64,000 nucleotides of DNA from Salvator merianae (lineage: Eukaryota; Chordata; Lepidosauria; Squamata; Teiidae). Made by a program: the position numbers and the translations under genes. Numbering within the stretch: the first letter of the stretch is position 1; each line of letters opens with the position of its first letter. This document shows, piece by piece, positions 23,943 through 34,686 of the stretch. The notes beneath the pieces are model-generated. The model saw nothing but the letters and a program-made list of their open reading frames with translations, had not been told where the DNA came from and did no database searches. Location: positions 50,757,712 to 50,821,711 of the forward strand of contig QVOM02000073.1 in assembly GCA_003586115.2 (NCBI GenBank), read 5' to 3'.

Positions 23943-25768
23943 TACATTTACTTTTAAGTACATTAATGTCATTGTTTTACATCTCAGATACAAAGCAGCT
24001 GCATTTTTGACATCAAATGCCAGGGTGATTGCAGAGCGCTGTTTATTCTGTGCAATGAGGTGTTAAATTCCTAACAGGAGAATGATAGAGAGTATGTCTG
24101 TTGGTTTACAATAAGTCTGAAATCAAATGTACCATGCAAATATGTAATAGGATTAATTACAACTACTAAGGGGAAAGATGTCAAGAAAAAATTGCTTTTT
24201 TTCCTAACAAACTGCGCTATAGCGCTTTTAAAAAATGCAGCTACATTTTAAGCAGTTATGTACTGTGCGTTCTATTTTTATAAAGCCATGCTCCCTGGGT
24301 GGTATATCAGATTAAGCGATTCATATAGAACCATTAAGCAAACCGCTGCTGCTGGATCAGACTCCTCTATCAATCCCACATCCTGTTTCCAGTACTTGCT
24401 AATCTGATATCAGAAAGACCACAAGCAGTACTTGAGGGCAACTCTCATCTCTCTCCGCTTTTTCTGAGCAATCTATATTTAGTCTGCATTGATACAGGCC
24501 AGGAGTTGCTCCTAGGGTGATGAGAGGTCAACTCTAGGGAAGCTGGTTATACATCCGGCTGCCTGGATCCACCATGAAGTCCCTTTTTCTGCCCCGAGAC
24601 AGAGGATCCAGCACCTTAATGGGAAAGCATCCTTTGGATTTGTGATCCAAATCAAGTGGGGCTGTGTATGCACCTGTGGAGTCTGGCTAGTGATCACAAA
24701 TTGGATGTAAAACTGGCAATAACACATCACTGCTGGCAGTCTTCAAGCCAATTCCAAGCTGCATCTCTATAGGCGGCCTCCTGGGATGACTGAATAGGCG
24801 GCCTCCTGGGATGACTCCTGGGTCAGCTTCCACTCCAGCCAGCTCCAAAGAGGCACTGTGTAACTATGACTTCAAAGCACGTTGCCTCTGATTCTGGCTG
24901 TAGTCAAACAAGAAGTGACATACTGGCCTTGTCTATATCGCACATATTATAGTTCAGCTATGCATGACATAAAGTACTTCTTTTCCTGAGTTTTTCAGCA
25001 TTCAGCTTCACTGAATTGCTTCCTAGGATCCATATTTATGTGTGTTTATTAAACCAAAGTAGGCATACTTTCACATGTCCCATCATATTTTCTCCCTTTC
25101 CCATCACTTTTTCCCTGATCAAAGTCCTCAAGCAAAGGCATCTTTCCTTTTGATGCCACTTTCTGAATCTTTGCTTGGGTTCAGTACGCTCAGAATGAAT
25201 CAATACATCCACATTTAATTAGGACCATGTCTCTCTGCACAGCATGGGGGTCGACTATGGCTGGGCACCTTCTCTGCACTGCCAGGTGTTTCTACATCCC
25301 CTTTTTCAGCAGAGGAAGGCATCTGAGGATGTAGTGGCTGAAGCTTTTGCTGGGAGAGCCCTATTTGCACCCTTGCCCCTTAGGCAAGGCATTGTGTTCT
25401 CCAGCGAGCATCTTTTTGTCACTGAATACGGAGATGCAATGCTCCAGAAACTTCTTAGAGGCACCTTTATAAGCAAGTGAAGACACAGCCTAGGTTTACC
25501 TGTCCGTCTTAAACATAATTTGCCTAAAAATAATGATGTTAAATGTTTAGGATAATAGTGAAAACTCGAATATAAATCTGCAGCTGGCTGCTATTAACAA
25601 CCAGTCCTGAAAATGCCATAGTCAGGATATAAAGCCATTCAGACTTTGGGTTGTATGCAATCTGTGTGTTTTCTGTTGCTGTTTAAAATGATATTTGTGG
25701 GATAAGAGACAAAGCACTCTTCCAATAGCCTTGTAAATATAGTTTAATTCTGCTTGTGATTTATGTAT
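23943..25768. other. unassigned DNA with possible conserved non-coding segments
   Basis: No exon was supported. Positions 24000-24340 and 25495-25740 are unique-looking, A+T-rich and contain octamer-like ATGCAAAT (24136) and TAATTA words, making them candidate conserved non-coding elements. A short tandem duplication at 24769-24816 is listed separately. Confidence 0.4.
24769..24816. repeat. two-copy 25-bp tandem duplication
   Basis: The unit ATAGGCGGCCTCCTGGGATG plus ACTGA starts at 24769 and repeats at 24794, the second copy diverging after 23 bp. It is a simple replication-slippage duplication. Confidence 0.9.
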
Positions 25769-25976
25769 GGCTGCATTCACATGCGGTGAAAAAAAGCACA
25801 TCTGAGGTGGTTTAGAACTGGTTCTCAGGTAGGATCATTCATACACCAGTCTGCTCCTGCCTGAAGCTTTTAGGTCAGAAGAGGTGGATTAGAGATGGGA
25901 TGAGAACATGAGGGCCACATGTTACAGTCTCAAAGGCGCTTTTCAGCTGCTGTTTTCGCTACATGTGAAAGCAGCA
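25769..25976. mobile_element. GCTGCATTCACATG-family inverted-repeat element, copy 1
   Basis: The left end GGCTGCATTCACATGCGG and the reverse-complemented right end TGCTGCTTTCACATGTAGC form terminal repeats. The interior carries GGTGG-TTAGA, CACCAGTCTGCTCC and GATGGGATGAGAACA blocks seen in four other places (16.7, 26.0, 58.1 and 62.8 kb). It is non-coding. Confidence 0.65.
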
Positions 25977-26161
25977 ATTGAGATGGCTTAATTGGTGGTT
26001 TGCAGGTGGAATTGTTCACACACTAGTCTGCTCCTCCTCCTTCTCATGAATATTCTGGCCTGGAAAATATGAATTAGAGACAGAATAAGAACACAAGGGC
26101 CACAGGCTCCTACCTCTAAGGTACTCTTGACCTGTTCTTGTTGCTATGTGAGAATGCAGCC
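25977..26161. mobile_element. GCTGCATTCACATG-family element, copy 2 (adjacent, 5'-shortened)
   Basis: It repeats the interior of copy 1 in the same order (GGTGGTTTGCAGGTGGAAT, CACTAGTCTGCTCC, AAGAACACAAGGGCCACA). It ends TTGCTATGTGAGAATGCAGCC, the family terminus. It starts directly where copy 1 ends, in the same orientation. Confidence 0.65.
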
Positions 26162-27464
26162 TACATTTCAATGGAAAAGCAATCAAAAGCAAGACTTCAG
26201 CCAGCATCCAGCCTCTCTCTTCCCCCTCACTACTCCATGCAGACTACCACTAGTGATCTTACTGAAGATAGCTAAGATCATGGACATTTGCCAGGGAGCT
26301 CACTGGTGTCTAACAACCAGTCCAAGTCCAATGTAGCTTCCTGTCAGTAGCATGTGGGCAGCAGATTAAAACAGGCCTCCTAATTATAGTGCAATCACAC
26401 TAGGATGCCTTCCAGTTCCCATTCTGAATGAGCCAAAGTGGTCTTCCAAGTGTATCCAGCAATGGGTCAGTCTGCTCATCTGCCATGCAGATGCCTGGAC
26501 TGAGCCAAATGGCATGCAGAGCCCAGTGACATTTTGCAGGGCTTTCACAAACAGTCCCAGAAGAAGGCCATTTATGGTGTGCTGTCCCCCCCCCCCCAAA
26601 AAAAAGTCATAACCCCAGCCTGCTACTTTGAAGGCCTCTGGAGAGGGGCCAGAACCAGCAACCATCATGTGGACAGATGCCACTGTAGTTCCCACCCAAC
26701 TCTACTTCCCTAACCTGAATGGCTTGATTAGACTAATGCTGAATGAAGGGGAGCCAGAAAGACCGAGAAGGGAGACTTGAGATTTTTACCATTTTCATCT
26801 TTCTTCCTTTTGCTTGTCTTTCTTCCAAACGCAAGTCCCAAGTTTACATAAGAATGCAACTTAGACTGCATCCAATCCAAACAGCCCCTTGTCTCAGGGT
26901 GGGAGGCCCACATGCTGCCTTGGGGGAAATGGAGCATCAGTGATACAGCCAAGGTCCCACAGCTGCAAGGGAGCACTGCAGCAGGAGCAGCAAAAATCCC
27001 AGCTGGACTTGTATGTGGATGGAAACCAGAAACATGGTCAGAAGCGTGCTGCAGTTTCAGGTGTCTGGCAGCAGTTCAGGCTGCCACTTCAGCCTCAAAG
27101 TCATCTGCTCACCCCTCTGCCCATTCTTGCAGGACAGGAAAGCAACTCCATTGGCAAGAGCAATCTCAGAATAATTTACACTGGTTTGCAAAGCTCTTCC
27201 CATGGCCTGGGAAGGCCCAGGGGCTGTATGGGAATGGGAGCATTTGCCAAACCCACTGTTGGGTTTCCCAGGAGGCTGAAGAAATCTGTTGGGTAGATGC
27301 AGCCTTAGAAAGCAAAATGTGCAGACATTAGGTTGTATCTTCAGAGCACCAAAAATGGACACCTATGCAACAGAACTCATTGAACTTTACACTTGGTGGG
27401 AGTTGCAGCATGGAGATGTCATCACACTCCTGCCCTTCCAGGTTTCAAGACCTGGGAGAATTTT
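26162..27464. other. unassigned DNA
   Basis: No gene was found. Overlapping long frames on both strands (26889-27331, 27057-27362) reflect GC-richer, stop-poor sequence and have no domain. A C-run followed by an A-run lies at 26585-26607. A segment near 26396-26480 shares the word CAAAGTGGTCTTCCA with inverse copies near 57.5 and 60.7 kb, suggesting an unclassified repeat. Confidence 0.4.
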
Positions 27465-27560
27465 ACTTACTTGCTTATTTATATTTCTATTCCACCCTAT
27501 ACCCAAAGGTCTCAGGACAGGTCACCATAAAATCATAATATAAGCAGATAAACAAAGAAT
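27465..27560 (-). repeat. A-tailed retroposon 3' end (squamate type)
   Basis: TTACTTGCTTATTTATATTTCTATTCCACCC and a following 'GGTCTCAGGACAGGT' block read in reverse as the common reptile tail with GGGATATAAATA-like and A-rich end. Similar tails lie at 47042 (-) and 61800 (+). Its family (SINE or LINE) is undetermined. Confidence 0.5.
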
Positions 27561-28274
27561 AACAAAAAATAGTGACAGTGCCTGCATGGGGAAGGGATGT
27601 TGTTCCCTCAGTCGAAGGCCACCTGGCCACAGGAACTGACCCAGTGACAGTGAGGATGGATGAAGGTGTCGAGAGACCTCAGAATTACTTTCCTCCAGTG
27701 AGGGAAGGTCTCCTCAGAGAAGGCTTTGCAGGTGGCAATCCTAAAGTCATTACTGGCATGCAATTGCAGTATTTATTGGCCTCTCACCAGGCACCCTATC
27801 CTGCCTATATGGATGCAGCCTTAGTCTAATCCATTAGGCAATGTGAAAAGAATAGCCTCCAATCTTTCTGTAGTTTTCAGTTACTGAGCAAAATTGAACC
27901 TGCGATTAACAACTGTTCCTGATAATGACAGTGGAGGGACTTGCTCATTCTTTCAGAGTTGTTTTGCAATCTCTCTTGGTCCAAGTTAGTTTTGGCTGAA
28001 CTTGAAATGAAAAGGTAACAGAAAGGGTAGAAATTCATGTCTTTATAATTGACAAAATGGATGAGGATTTTTCCCTTTTTTTGCTAGAAAGCATTACAAA
28101 AAACCCTGCTAATAACACAAATAGAAATAACATTCAGCCTCAGTTTCCCCATTTCATTGGCATGGTGGGGGAAATAGTGAGATTGAGCTCTACAAAGAAG
28201 TCCAACGTTACTAGGCATAGAAGAATCTGAGACATAGCCTTATGACAATTAATCAATGTTTAGAATTTTAAATT
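27561..28274. other. unassigned DNA
   Basis: No gene or element was recognised up to the insertion site of the half-L1-like element. Confidence 0.45.
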
Positions 28275-28286
28275 TAGATTCTTAGG
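28275..28286. repeat. left target-site duplication (12 bp)
   Basis: TAGATTCTTAGG is identical to 29868-29879 and brackets the half-L1-like element. Confidence 0.9.
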
Positions 28287-29867
28287 ACTTCCGGGGAAGA
28301 GGGCCGAATTTAGTTGCTGAGAGGATTTTTCCTCTGAGCAAACCACAACATGAGGAGACAGAGGGGGGAGTTCAAACCCCCTCTGTCAGAAGATTTCATC
28401 TCCCCGAGTGACAGGGAGGCGGAGGGATTCCTCGTTTGAGCTCCACTAAGTCTCCCCCCAGCGGGGGCAATGAGAGATTCGCGGCAACCTGCATACAGAG
28501 GAGATGAAGGAGCTGGGGGAAATTTGTCAACATTCCCGAGTCACGTTGTGTGTCGTCTTCAAGACTGTCGTCTTCAGGACTGTAAGTTCGGCCGATCCTC
28601 TTTTTAATTTATGAAGATATTAAAACTAAGATAAACATTAAGAAAAGGAAAAGAAAAAAAAACCCTCTACAATTACAGCTTGGATAATGTATGCCAAAAG
28701 TTTAAACATCGTAATTGAGCAAGATGCTAAAGTATTTGCAAAGGCTGTGAATTTTTAGATAAATAATTCAAAGTTCTGTTCCTCGGACACGCTGGAGTTT
28801 TCAGTGTCTCATTAAAATACATTTGAGCTACCCTTATCAGCTAAACAAACAAGCAGGCTGCAAAGATATGGGAGTTCGGTTTAATTAAGACAAAGGAAGA
28901 TTAAAAAAAAAGTGCCTTTATTTATTAGAGGGCTTCTTCAGAGAACCAAGTTTTAAGCCAAATATGGAGAGGAAAAAACTACAACTAGAAAAAAATGAAC
29001 ACTGTGACTCGCAATCAGATTTACTTCTTAAAAAAATGGACGCGATTTTTCAAGAAATGCGGAGTTCCTTTGAGATTCAGGGGCTGACTTTTGAGAGATT
29101 AAGACAAGACCTTAAAAATGAAATAGGTGCTATACGCACTGAACCTCATGAAACAAAGGATAAGGCTTTGAAACTGGATGATTTTAAGGCAGAAATTCTT
29201 CAGACAAAATTTATAGCTCAAGAAATACAGACTACAAGACAAGACGAGTTGTCTCTACTACTGATAACAGTTCAAGGTTATACTTTTTCACTAAAGGAAG
29301 CCTTGGAAAAAATCTTACAGGGGAGGAAGGAACATATGAGGCGAATAATAACGGAAATAACCCATATTTGGAAGCAGCAAAGATTCAAACGGAAATCTGT
29401 GAATAAACAACATTTCTGGTGTAAACAAAGAAAGGATTGGAGGAAGAGAAAAAAAAGAAAAAAAACCCTGAAGGAGTCAGAAGGGGGAACTTAAGAAGTG
29501 GCTGAGTAGAATAATGTGCAGAAGCCAAATTAGTGAAAGACTGATATGAGAAGAAGATTCTGAGAGCTTGCGGAGATTGGATAAATATAATAATTTACAG
29601 AAAAATAAGACAGTGGATAGATTTTTGTGAAAACTGGAAACCCTCTATTGAACTTTTGCAAGATCTGGAAAGCAGACCTGGAAAATGGATTGGTGTTTGC
29701 TGGAGGGAGAGAATGAAGAGAAAAGAGGAGTACTGGTAGAAGATAAGGACTGTGTGGTTGGGGGGTATGAAATATAGAAGAAATCTGGGAAGTAGGAAGT
29801 CAGTAGTTTAAAACGTTAATTGTCAAATCATGAGTTAAGTGTAATTTTATATATCAATAAAAAAAAA
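28287..29867 (+). mobile_element. 1,581-bp ORF1-only L1 derivative (half-L1-like)
   Basis: A compact element begins ACTTCCGGGGAAGAGGGCC, L1-style 5' UTR sequence. It holds one open frame of L1 ORF1 type (28964-29494), then about 370 bp of 3' sequence ending ATCAATAAAAAAAAA. Exact 12-bp target duplications flank it, so both boundaries are certain and it is a complete insertion, not a fragment. It lacks any ORF2. This is the structure called half-L1 in mammals: a non-autonomous LINE that keeps ORF1 and borrows RT from a full L1. A 15-bp tandem (TGTCGTCTTCAAGAC) lies at 28551-28580 in the 5' UTR. Confidence 0.75.
28964..29494 (+). CDS. L1 ORF1-like protein, truncated (coiled coil plus basic tail)
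   Basis: This 176-residue frame encodes a highly charged, helix-rich protein. Heptad-like Lys/Glu/Leu spacing over residues about 1-130 suggests a coiled coil, as in the trimerising N-terminal half of L1 ORF1 proteins. The RNA-recognition motif and C-terminal domain of ordinary ORF1p (usually 300 residues or more in total) are not visible. The C-terminus is instead a Lys/Arg cluster (residues about 140-170) that could bind RNA or act as a nuclear signal. No RT follows. The first ATG after the 5' UTR was taken as the start. It may be translated, or the frame may have been shortened by a frameshift. The family assignment is by pattern and element context. Confidence 0.55.
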   Translation: MERKKLQLEKNEHCDSQSDLLLKKMDAIFQEMRSSFEIQGLTFERLRQDLKNEIGAIRTEPHETKDKALKLDDFKAEILQTKFIAQEIQTTRQDELSLLLITVQGYTFSLKEALEKILQGRKEHMRRIITEITHIWKQQRFKRKSVNKQHFWCKQRKDWRKRKKRKKTLKESEGGT

Positions 29868-29879
29868 TAGATTCTTAGG
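29868..29879. repeat. right target-site duplication (12 bp)
   Basis: It is an exact copy of 28275-28286, directly after the A-rich tail. Confidence 0.9.
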
Positions 29880-30786
29880 TTGTATTGAAGGTTCCTTGCT
29901 TTCAAAGTTCCCAGGGAGCCCATTTTGGTGGTGTACCTCATTGTGCTGCCAAAATGGGTCCCCCATGGTATAACAGACTACAGAGGGGTGGCATCTGCAT
30001 GCTTCCATGGTCTGATATGTCATCCCCTAGTATGCTGGTAGACCTCAAAAGAGAGACCAGACCAGGCTTCCATTTGGGGCACTCTAGCCCAGCCTATGCT
30101 GCATCCTGTGCAGATGGAACATGCTAGGTGGGGATGGAGCCTCCGCTATTCTTTGCTAGTATGTGGAGGGCAGAAGCCCAGACCAGTCTATGGTTCAGTC
30201 TCGCACCCCAATACGAAAAGACCCTTAATTACCTATAATCTTTTTAGAGGCATGTGTGGCACGTTGACTGTAGGAAAAACACAAGTATGAATAATTATTT
30301 TCCATCCATGAGGAAAAAATATCTGGACTACTGTGATGGAAACAGAGAAGTGGGTGCAGGTACTTTTGCTGAAAGTAAGTAAGCAAGTAAGTAAGATTTG
30401 GGCCATGTGTTCTGTGGGAGGTTTCTAGGGGCACCTATGCAGAAATGTCCAAACTGCCATATAACCAGGGGCTGCGTCCAGGGGTGCTTTGGTGTGCATA
30501 GGTGCCTGATGGAGAGGGAGATGAAACTTTAGTCAATATAGCACATTTTTGCACCCTCTGCCCTGGGTGAATGAGCATCACATTCCTTAGAGGGCCTGTC
30601 ATTGTGCTGAAAATGGAGATATGGGTCTCAGCTCCTTCTATAATGCTTCCATGGTGGAAAGTGGACACACAGCCTTTATGAAGTGTAAATAAACAAATGC
30701 AATTCCATTCTCTAGTCCATTAGGAGAACTGGAAGCAATTGCTAATACCTCTGACTGCTAGCGCACCTTAGTTTTTTTATAACAGG
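29880..30786. other. unassigned DNA
   Basis: No gene was recognised. A (TAAG)n-like AAGTAAGTAAG patch lies at 30374-30394. Confidence 0.45.
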
Positions 30787-31215
30787 GGGCCTGTTCACAC
30801 TTGCTACTAGCAAGCATCTAGAATCCTTGCTAGTCAAGTGCTTCCACACCTTGCAGAGGCCGAGCAGCCAGGAGCTGGCTACAGGAGGTGATAGTCATCT
30901 CCTGGTGAGGTGCATTTGCACCTACCTGGTGTTGTGGCTGGTCCAGGCTGGTGCAATGCATTGATCGTGCCTATGCGATTGGGCAATCGGGCCCAACAGG
31001 TGATTATGCCTGCATGTGCCTGCATGCTGTGCGTGCCCACCAGTCGCCATGGAAGCAGCCAGATGCTTTCCGGCCACTGCCATGGCAAAGATTGGACACG
31101 GCTACTGGTAAGGTTTCTGGCCACACAGTGCAGACAATGTCTGCACTGCCTGGTAAATTACCACGATAGAACAGACTAATTAGTCTGTACTATTGTGGTA
31201 AGTGCAAAAAAGCCC
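30787..31215. mobile_element. 429-bp TTCACACTT-family transposon
   Basis: The left end GGGCCTGTTCACACTTGC and the reverse-complemented right end GGGCTTTTTTGCACTTACC are the terminal repeats. Just inside the right end lies a palindrome (31151-31201: TTACCACGATAGAACAGACT paired with AGTCTGTACTATTGTGGTAA). The open frames inside on both strands are shadows. No clear target duplication was read. Confidence 0.7.
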
Positions 31216-31715
31216 AAAATCTTGGCTGGCCTGGTTTCACACTATGCAAGGGTGGTTGCATTTTCATGACTGCCTGTTAGCAAAACCAAGTAGCTTGAAA
31301 CTACATGATGGCAGAAATTGCACAATGGTAGTTCCTGCCACTTCTGGGCTAGGGTGCTTGCAAACAAGCACTCCAGTCATTATAGCAAGAAGCATGCTGT
31401 GCATATGTCCCCCTTCTTCCATCTGCAGAAGCACTGAAGCCTTCGATGCTTCTGGTCAGGGTTGTTTTTGGAGGCATAAAAATGTCCCTTAGACTCAGCC
31501 ATTTTTTGTGCCTCTCAAAATAAGGCAGTGCTGTTTAGCCCAAATGGTGCAACTCAAGGTAAGTCTGCACAAGCAGTGGCATGGTGGTGAGATGGAAGAG
31601 TGCTTTCTCCCACTCTGCTATTAAAGCACTCTGATAGCACTGACAGTGGGATGAGTCCTCAGTGGGTGCAGGGATATGCAATCCCCACACCCTTGTGGCA
31701 CCATTAAAGTGTCAT

Positions 31716-31802
31716 GGCCCTTTCTACACTGTCCCTCATTTTGTATTATATCCCAGAATAGGGACCTGGCATTTGCACGCCAGTGTGGACTATAGCAGAC
31801 CC
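31716..31802. mobile_element. fragment of TTTCTGCA-family MITE
   Basis: GGCCCTTTCTACACTGTCC followed by TATATCCCAGAATAGGGACC matches the 10963 and 13266 copies. The right end is lost. Confidence 0.6.
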
Positions 31803-32825
31803 TGTTGCTGCTCCACTGCCCAGCCCTATATTCAAAAATTCAGAAAATATGCAACTTCAAAGGCAGTTTCCTGCACCTCCAAAAACAGAGCTGAACTGAA
31901 ATGTCAAAGCCAGGGAATGAAAGTTCCCTGGCTTTGCCATTCATGTGGATAGAAGCAGTGGGATATGTGAACAGTGCCTATGCTTGGACACTGATAGCCT
32001 CCTAGTGATATAAGATGCTGCTTCTTTCTTCTCTTTTTCTATGTTTACCTGAAAGGAACTCACTCCCACAATATGATTTGCATTGTAGCAAGGCTTTAGG
32101 AAAGTTCTTATGCGGGAGTCATTTTGCTTAGAGTTTGATGGATGAGTTTGCCGCAGTGAAAAAAAAAAAAAAAAAGGAAGCTTCTGCAAAATCACTTTGG
32201 GGTTGCATTGGCGAAAAAAATGAAATGAAATGAAATTTTATGCTGCACTCCCAAGAAACAGTAGCTGTCATTACTAACAAGGGAGCAACTTGTCATGAGG
32301 CCTTGTCAGTGTGTGGCAAACTCCCTGCACTGTGCATCTGGAAATTATTTTTTAGGGAGGGGACTCATTAAAAGCTTGGTTCCTGTGACAATCTTTCTTT
32401 CTTTGACTTCATCAGCTAGCATTTCAGAAATTGATGCCAATTGCAAGGGAGAAAATAATGCAAGTATTAAGTAATTAATCCTTTTACATATATAAGCACT
32501 AAAAGAATACATTAAAATTTCTAATCAAGAAACCAGATGAAAAGGAAGCCGATTAAGGAAACTGAATAAATGGGAAAATATCTCTCACATGAGTTATTCC
32601 AGGGAATGGAATGTGAAGAGCTCATAAAAAGAACTAGCTTGGCCACTTATTACAATTGGAAAAGAAAGCAGAAAAAAATGGAGGGCAAAAATGTAATGAA
32701 AAAAACAAAATCTATTTGTATATGAGGTATCTGATTTGCTGGTATTGGATTTTCCTCCTTTTTCTTATTATGAAGTGTAACATGGAGAACGATGCTAAAT
32801 CAAAACAAAAGGTGCAATTCAGATA
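31803..32825. other. unassigned DNA; strong candidate conserved non-coding segment
   Basis: An A-run lies at 32158-32175 and (TGAAA)n at 32220-32238. Positions 32240-32720 are non-repetitive, A+T-rich and carry many ATTA/TAAT words (for example AAGTAATTAATCC), with no open frame. This is the composition of a developmental enhancer-like element, but it is untested. Confidence 0.4.
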
Positions 32826-32950
32826 GTTGCTGTTGTTAGGTACAATTGAGTTAAGGTTGACTCCTGGTTACTACATGGACACCTCTGTGCAGCTTTCTTG
32901 GCAAATAAAGATGTGGTTTTCCACTATATTCTTCTGCAGAGATGCAGGGA
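32826..32950 (+). repeat. unclassified interspersed repeat, copy 1
   Basis: It starts TGCTGTTGTTAGGTACAATT and continues GACTCCTGGTTACTACATGG and TGCAGCTTTCTTGGCA. The same order of blocks occurs at 50070-50195, so it is an interspersed element. The family name is not known to me. Confidence 0.6.
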
Positions 32951-33155
32951 ATAAAAATGATCTTGTATTTACCAGGGCCATGGTCAAACTTTTAGACTTT
33001 AGTCCATGTCTGAGATAGGGGACTAAGGCTGTTTTCAGCCTCCTCCAGCCTAATCACACCTCCTAAGCCCTCTTGTGGACCCCCTGGTAAAAGGTTAGCT
33101 TTGGCGAGGGGGTTGGAGGCCCCCACCATGCTGAAACGTCCCTTTGGCAATGGCT

Positions 33156-33203
33156 GGGGTCAGTGATAATGACATTGAGGGGGTCAGTGATAATGACATT
33201 GAG
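33156..33203. repeat. exact 24-bp tandem duplication
   Basis: The unit GGGGTCAGTGATAATGACAT plus TGAG occurs twice in direct tandem (33156-33179 and 33180-33203) with no mismatch, at the edge of a G-rich minisatellite. Confidence 0.9.
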
Positions 33204-33440
33204 AGGGCGTCAAGGTTCAATGGAAGGAGGCAGTGGGGACAGTGGGGTCATCAGGGGTGGCAGTGTGTGTCGGGGCAGTGGCAGTGGGGGCAGTGGGGGC
33301 AGCTGTGGGAGGTGGTGGCAGTAGCAGTTTCAGGGAGGCAGCAGGGGGCAGCAGAAGTTGGCAGTGATGGGGGCTTTGGGGAGCATCAAGAGGCATCAGG
33401 GGGCAGACTGGCAGCCATGGTGGTGGGTCAGGGGGTCGGG
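33204..33440. repeat. G-rich (GGCAGTGGGG)-type minisatellite
   Basis: Irregular repeats of GGCAGTGGGG, GGGGCAGTGG and GGAGGCAGCAGG run for over 200 bp. Multiple runs of three to five G on one strand could form quadruplexes. The frames on both strands here (33144-33458 and 33217-33501) are low-complexity and not genes. Confidence 0.75.
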
Positions 33441-33489
33441 AGGCTTTTGCCTGGCTAGGTCTGTTTCTTGGTGAAACGGACTCAGTTCT

Positions 33490-34130
33490 GGGTTTATCCA
33501 AATTTAGTGAACTAATTTTTTTTACTATTTTGAATAAGTAAAACTTACATTCTGGTATTCTCTAAAACCACATAATGTATAACTCTGTTTTACTTATTAC
33601 ATATTTGTCTTCCAAACTCTTTCCAGGTTCTCTATTTGGTAAATCCAGTTTTCTGCTTCTCTTTTTTCATGATTTCTCAGTCAATTTATCCATTTCAGCT
33701 ATCATTTTTACGATCCAATTGACACTTGTTGGAGTCTCTGTAAGTTTCCGTCTTTGCACATACATAAGTATTATTGAATACAATATCATATATTGTATTG
33801 ATATGTTATATTTCTCTAAATTTTTATCTACTATTCCCAACAAAAAAACCCTCCAGGTTTCAGTATTTGTATTTTAAGCACTTTTTCTATTACTTTATAA
33901 ATCTCTTCCCAGTATTGGTTTGTTTTTACACAAGTCCACCACATATGATAGTATGTTCCTACTTTTTCATCACATTTCCAACGTTTGTTATTTACCCTTT
34001 ATGCATTTTAAATAATTTCTGAGGAGTTAAATGCCACTATACATCATTTTATTAAAAAATTCTTTCAAATTATAACACAATATAAATTTCAAATCCACAA
34101 TTTTTCCAGGATTATCCAAATTTAGGATAA
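33490..34130 (-). pseudogene. L1 LINE ORF2 C-terminal fragment
   Basis: On the minus strand the cysteine-rich C-terminal signature reads WKCDEK-GTYYHMWWTC (about 33985-33935), the L1 'HMWW-C' pattern. It is followed by 'YWEEIYKVIEKVLK', and later by a region like the W--KM--EMDKLT segment (about 33715-33675). Stops and frameshifts are frequent. The plus-strand frames 33575-33877 and 33774-34022 are antisense shadows. Confidence 0.7.
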
Positions 34131-34525
34131 TCCCATTCCAAGCAGGAAAGTCCTCAGAAAAAAACAGGAATGCAATTTGGCGTCTGGTTTCCGAGGACTC
34201 AAGACAGCCTTATATAAAAATATAAGGTGTGACCACAATCCAGGTTACAGTTTAGGCTTCTTAACCAATCAACTCATTGCACATTCAAGGGCTAACATTA
34301 GTGGGTGCATGCAGGATGGGCTATTTAGACCTGACTCAACAACCAAGGAAACTTCTGCACACTTAAACTTCACTAAACACATAAAGTGCACAGAGCAATG
34401 AATTGGACTGAGTCTTGATTTCTTTATAATCATTTTTTCTCAGCTTCTGTGTAGGGGCAGCCTGGTTCTGCCAGCCCATCGTCCCAACATGAGACCACTA
34501 CTGCTTCCACATTGGCTGAATCATT
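34131..34525. other. unassigned DNA
   Basis: No gene or element was recognised. The frame 34177-34401 has no support. Confidence 0.45.
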
Positions 34526-34526
34526 A

Positions 34527-34686
34527 GGCAATTCTGCACTGGCCAGTATACTTGACCAGCAAGTGAACTAGGAGCCTCCGTTCCACGTGCTCCATCCAGG
34601 GCCTCCCTTAGATCAAACCAGCGTGCAGAAGGGAGGCTCCTAGCACGCTTGCTGGTTCAGTACACTGGCCAGTATGGAATCACCCA
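34527..34686. mobile_element. 160-bp fold-back element (CTGGCCAGTAT family)
   Basis: The left arm AATTCTGCACTGGCCAGTAT...GACCAGCAAG...TAGGAGCCTCC pairs with the right arm GGAGGCTCCTAGCACGCTTG...CACTGGCCAGTATGG. The arms span about 60 bp each with scattered mismatches around a short central loop. A fragment of the same arm lies at 58287-58345. It is non-coding. Confidence 0.7.

Noticed and set aside
26889..27362. Overlapping 135-, 139- and 101-codon frames
   Set aside because: Three overlapping frames on both strands reflect stop-poor composition, not coding.
33144..33501. Frames of 104 and 94 codons on opposite strands
   Set aside because: They are low-complexity products of a G-rich minisatellite.
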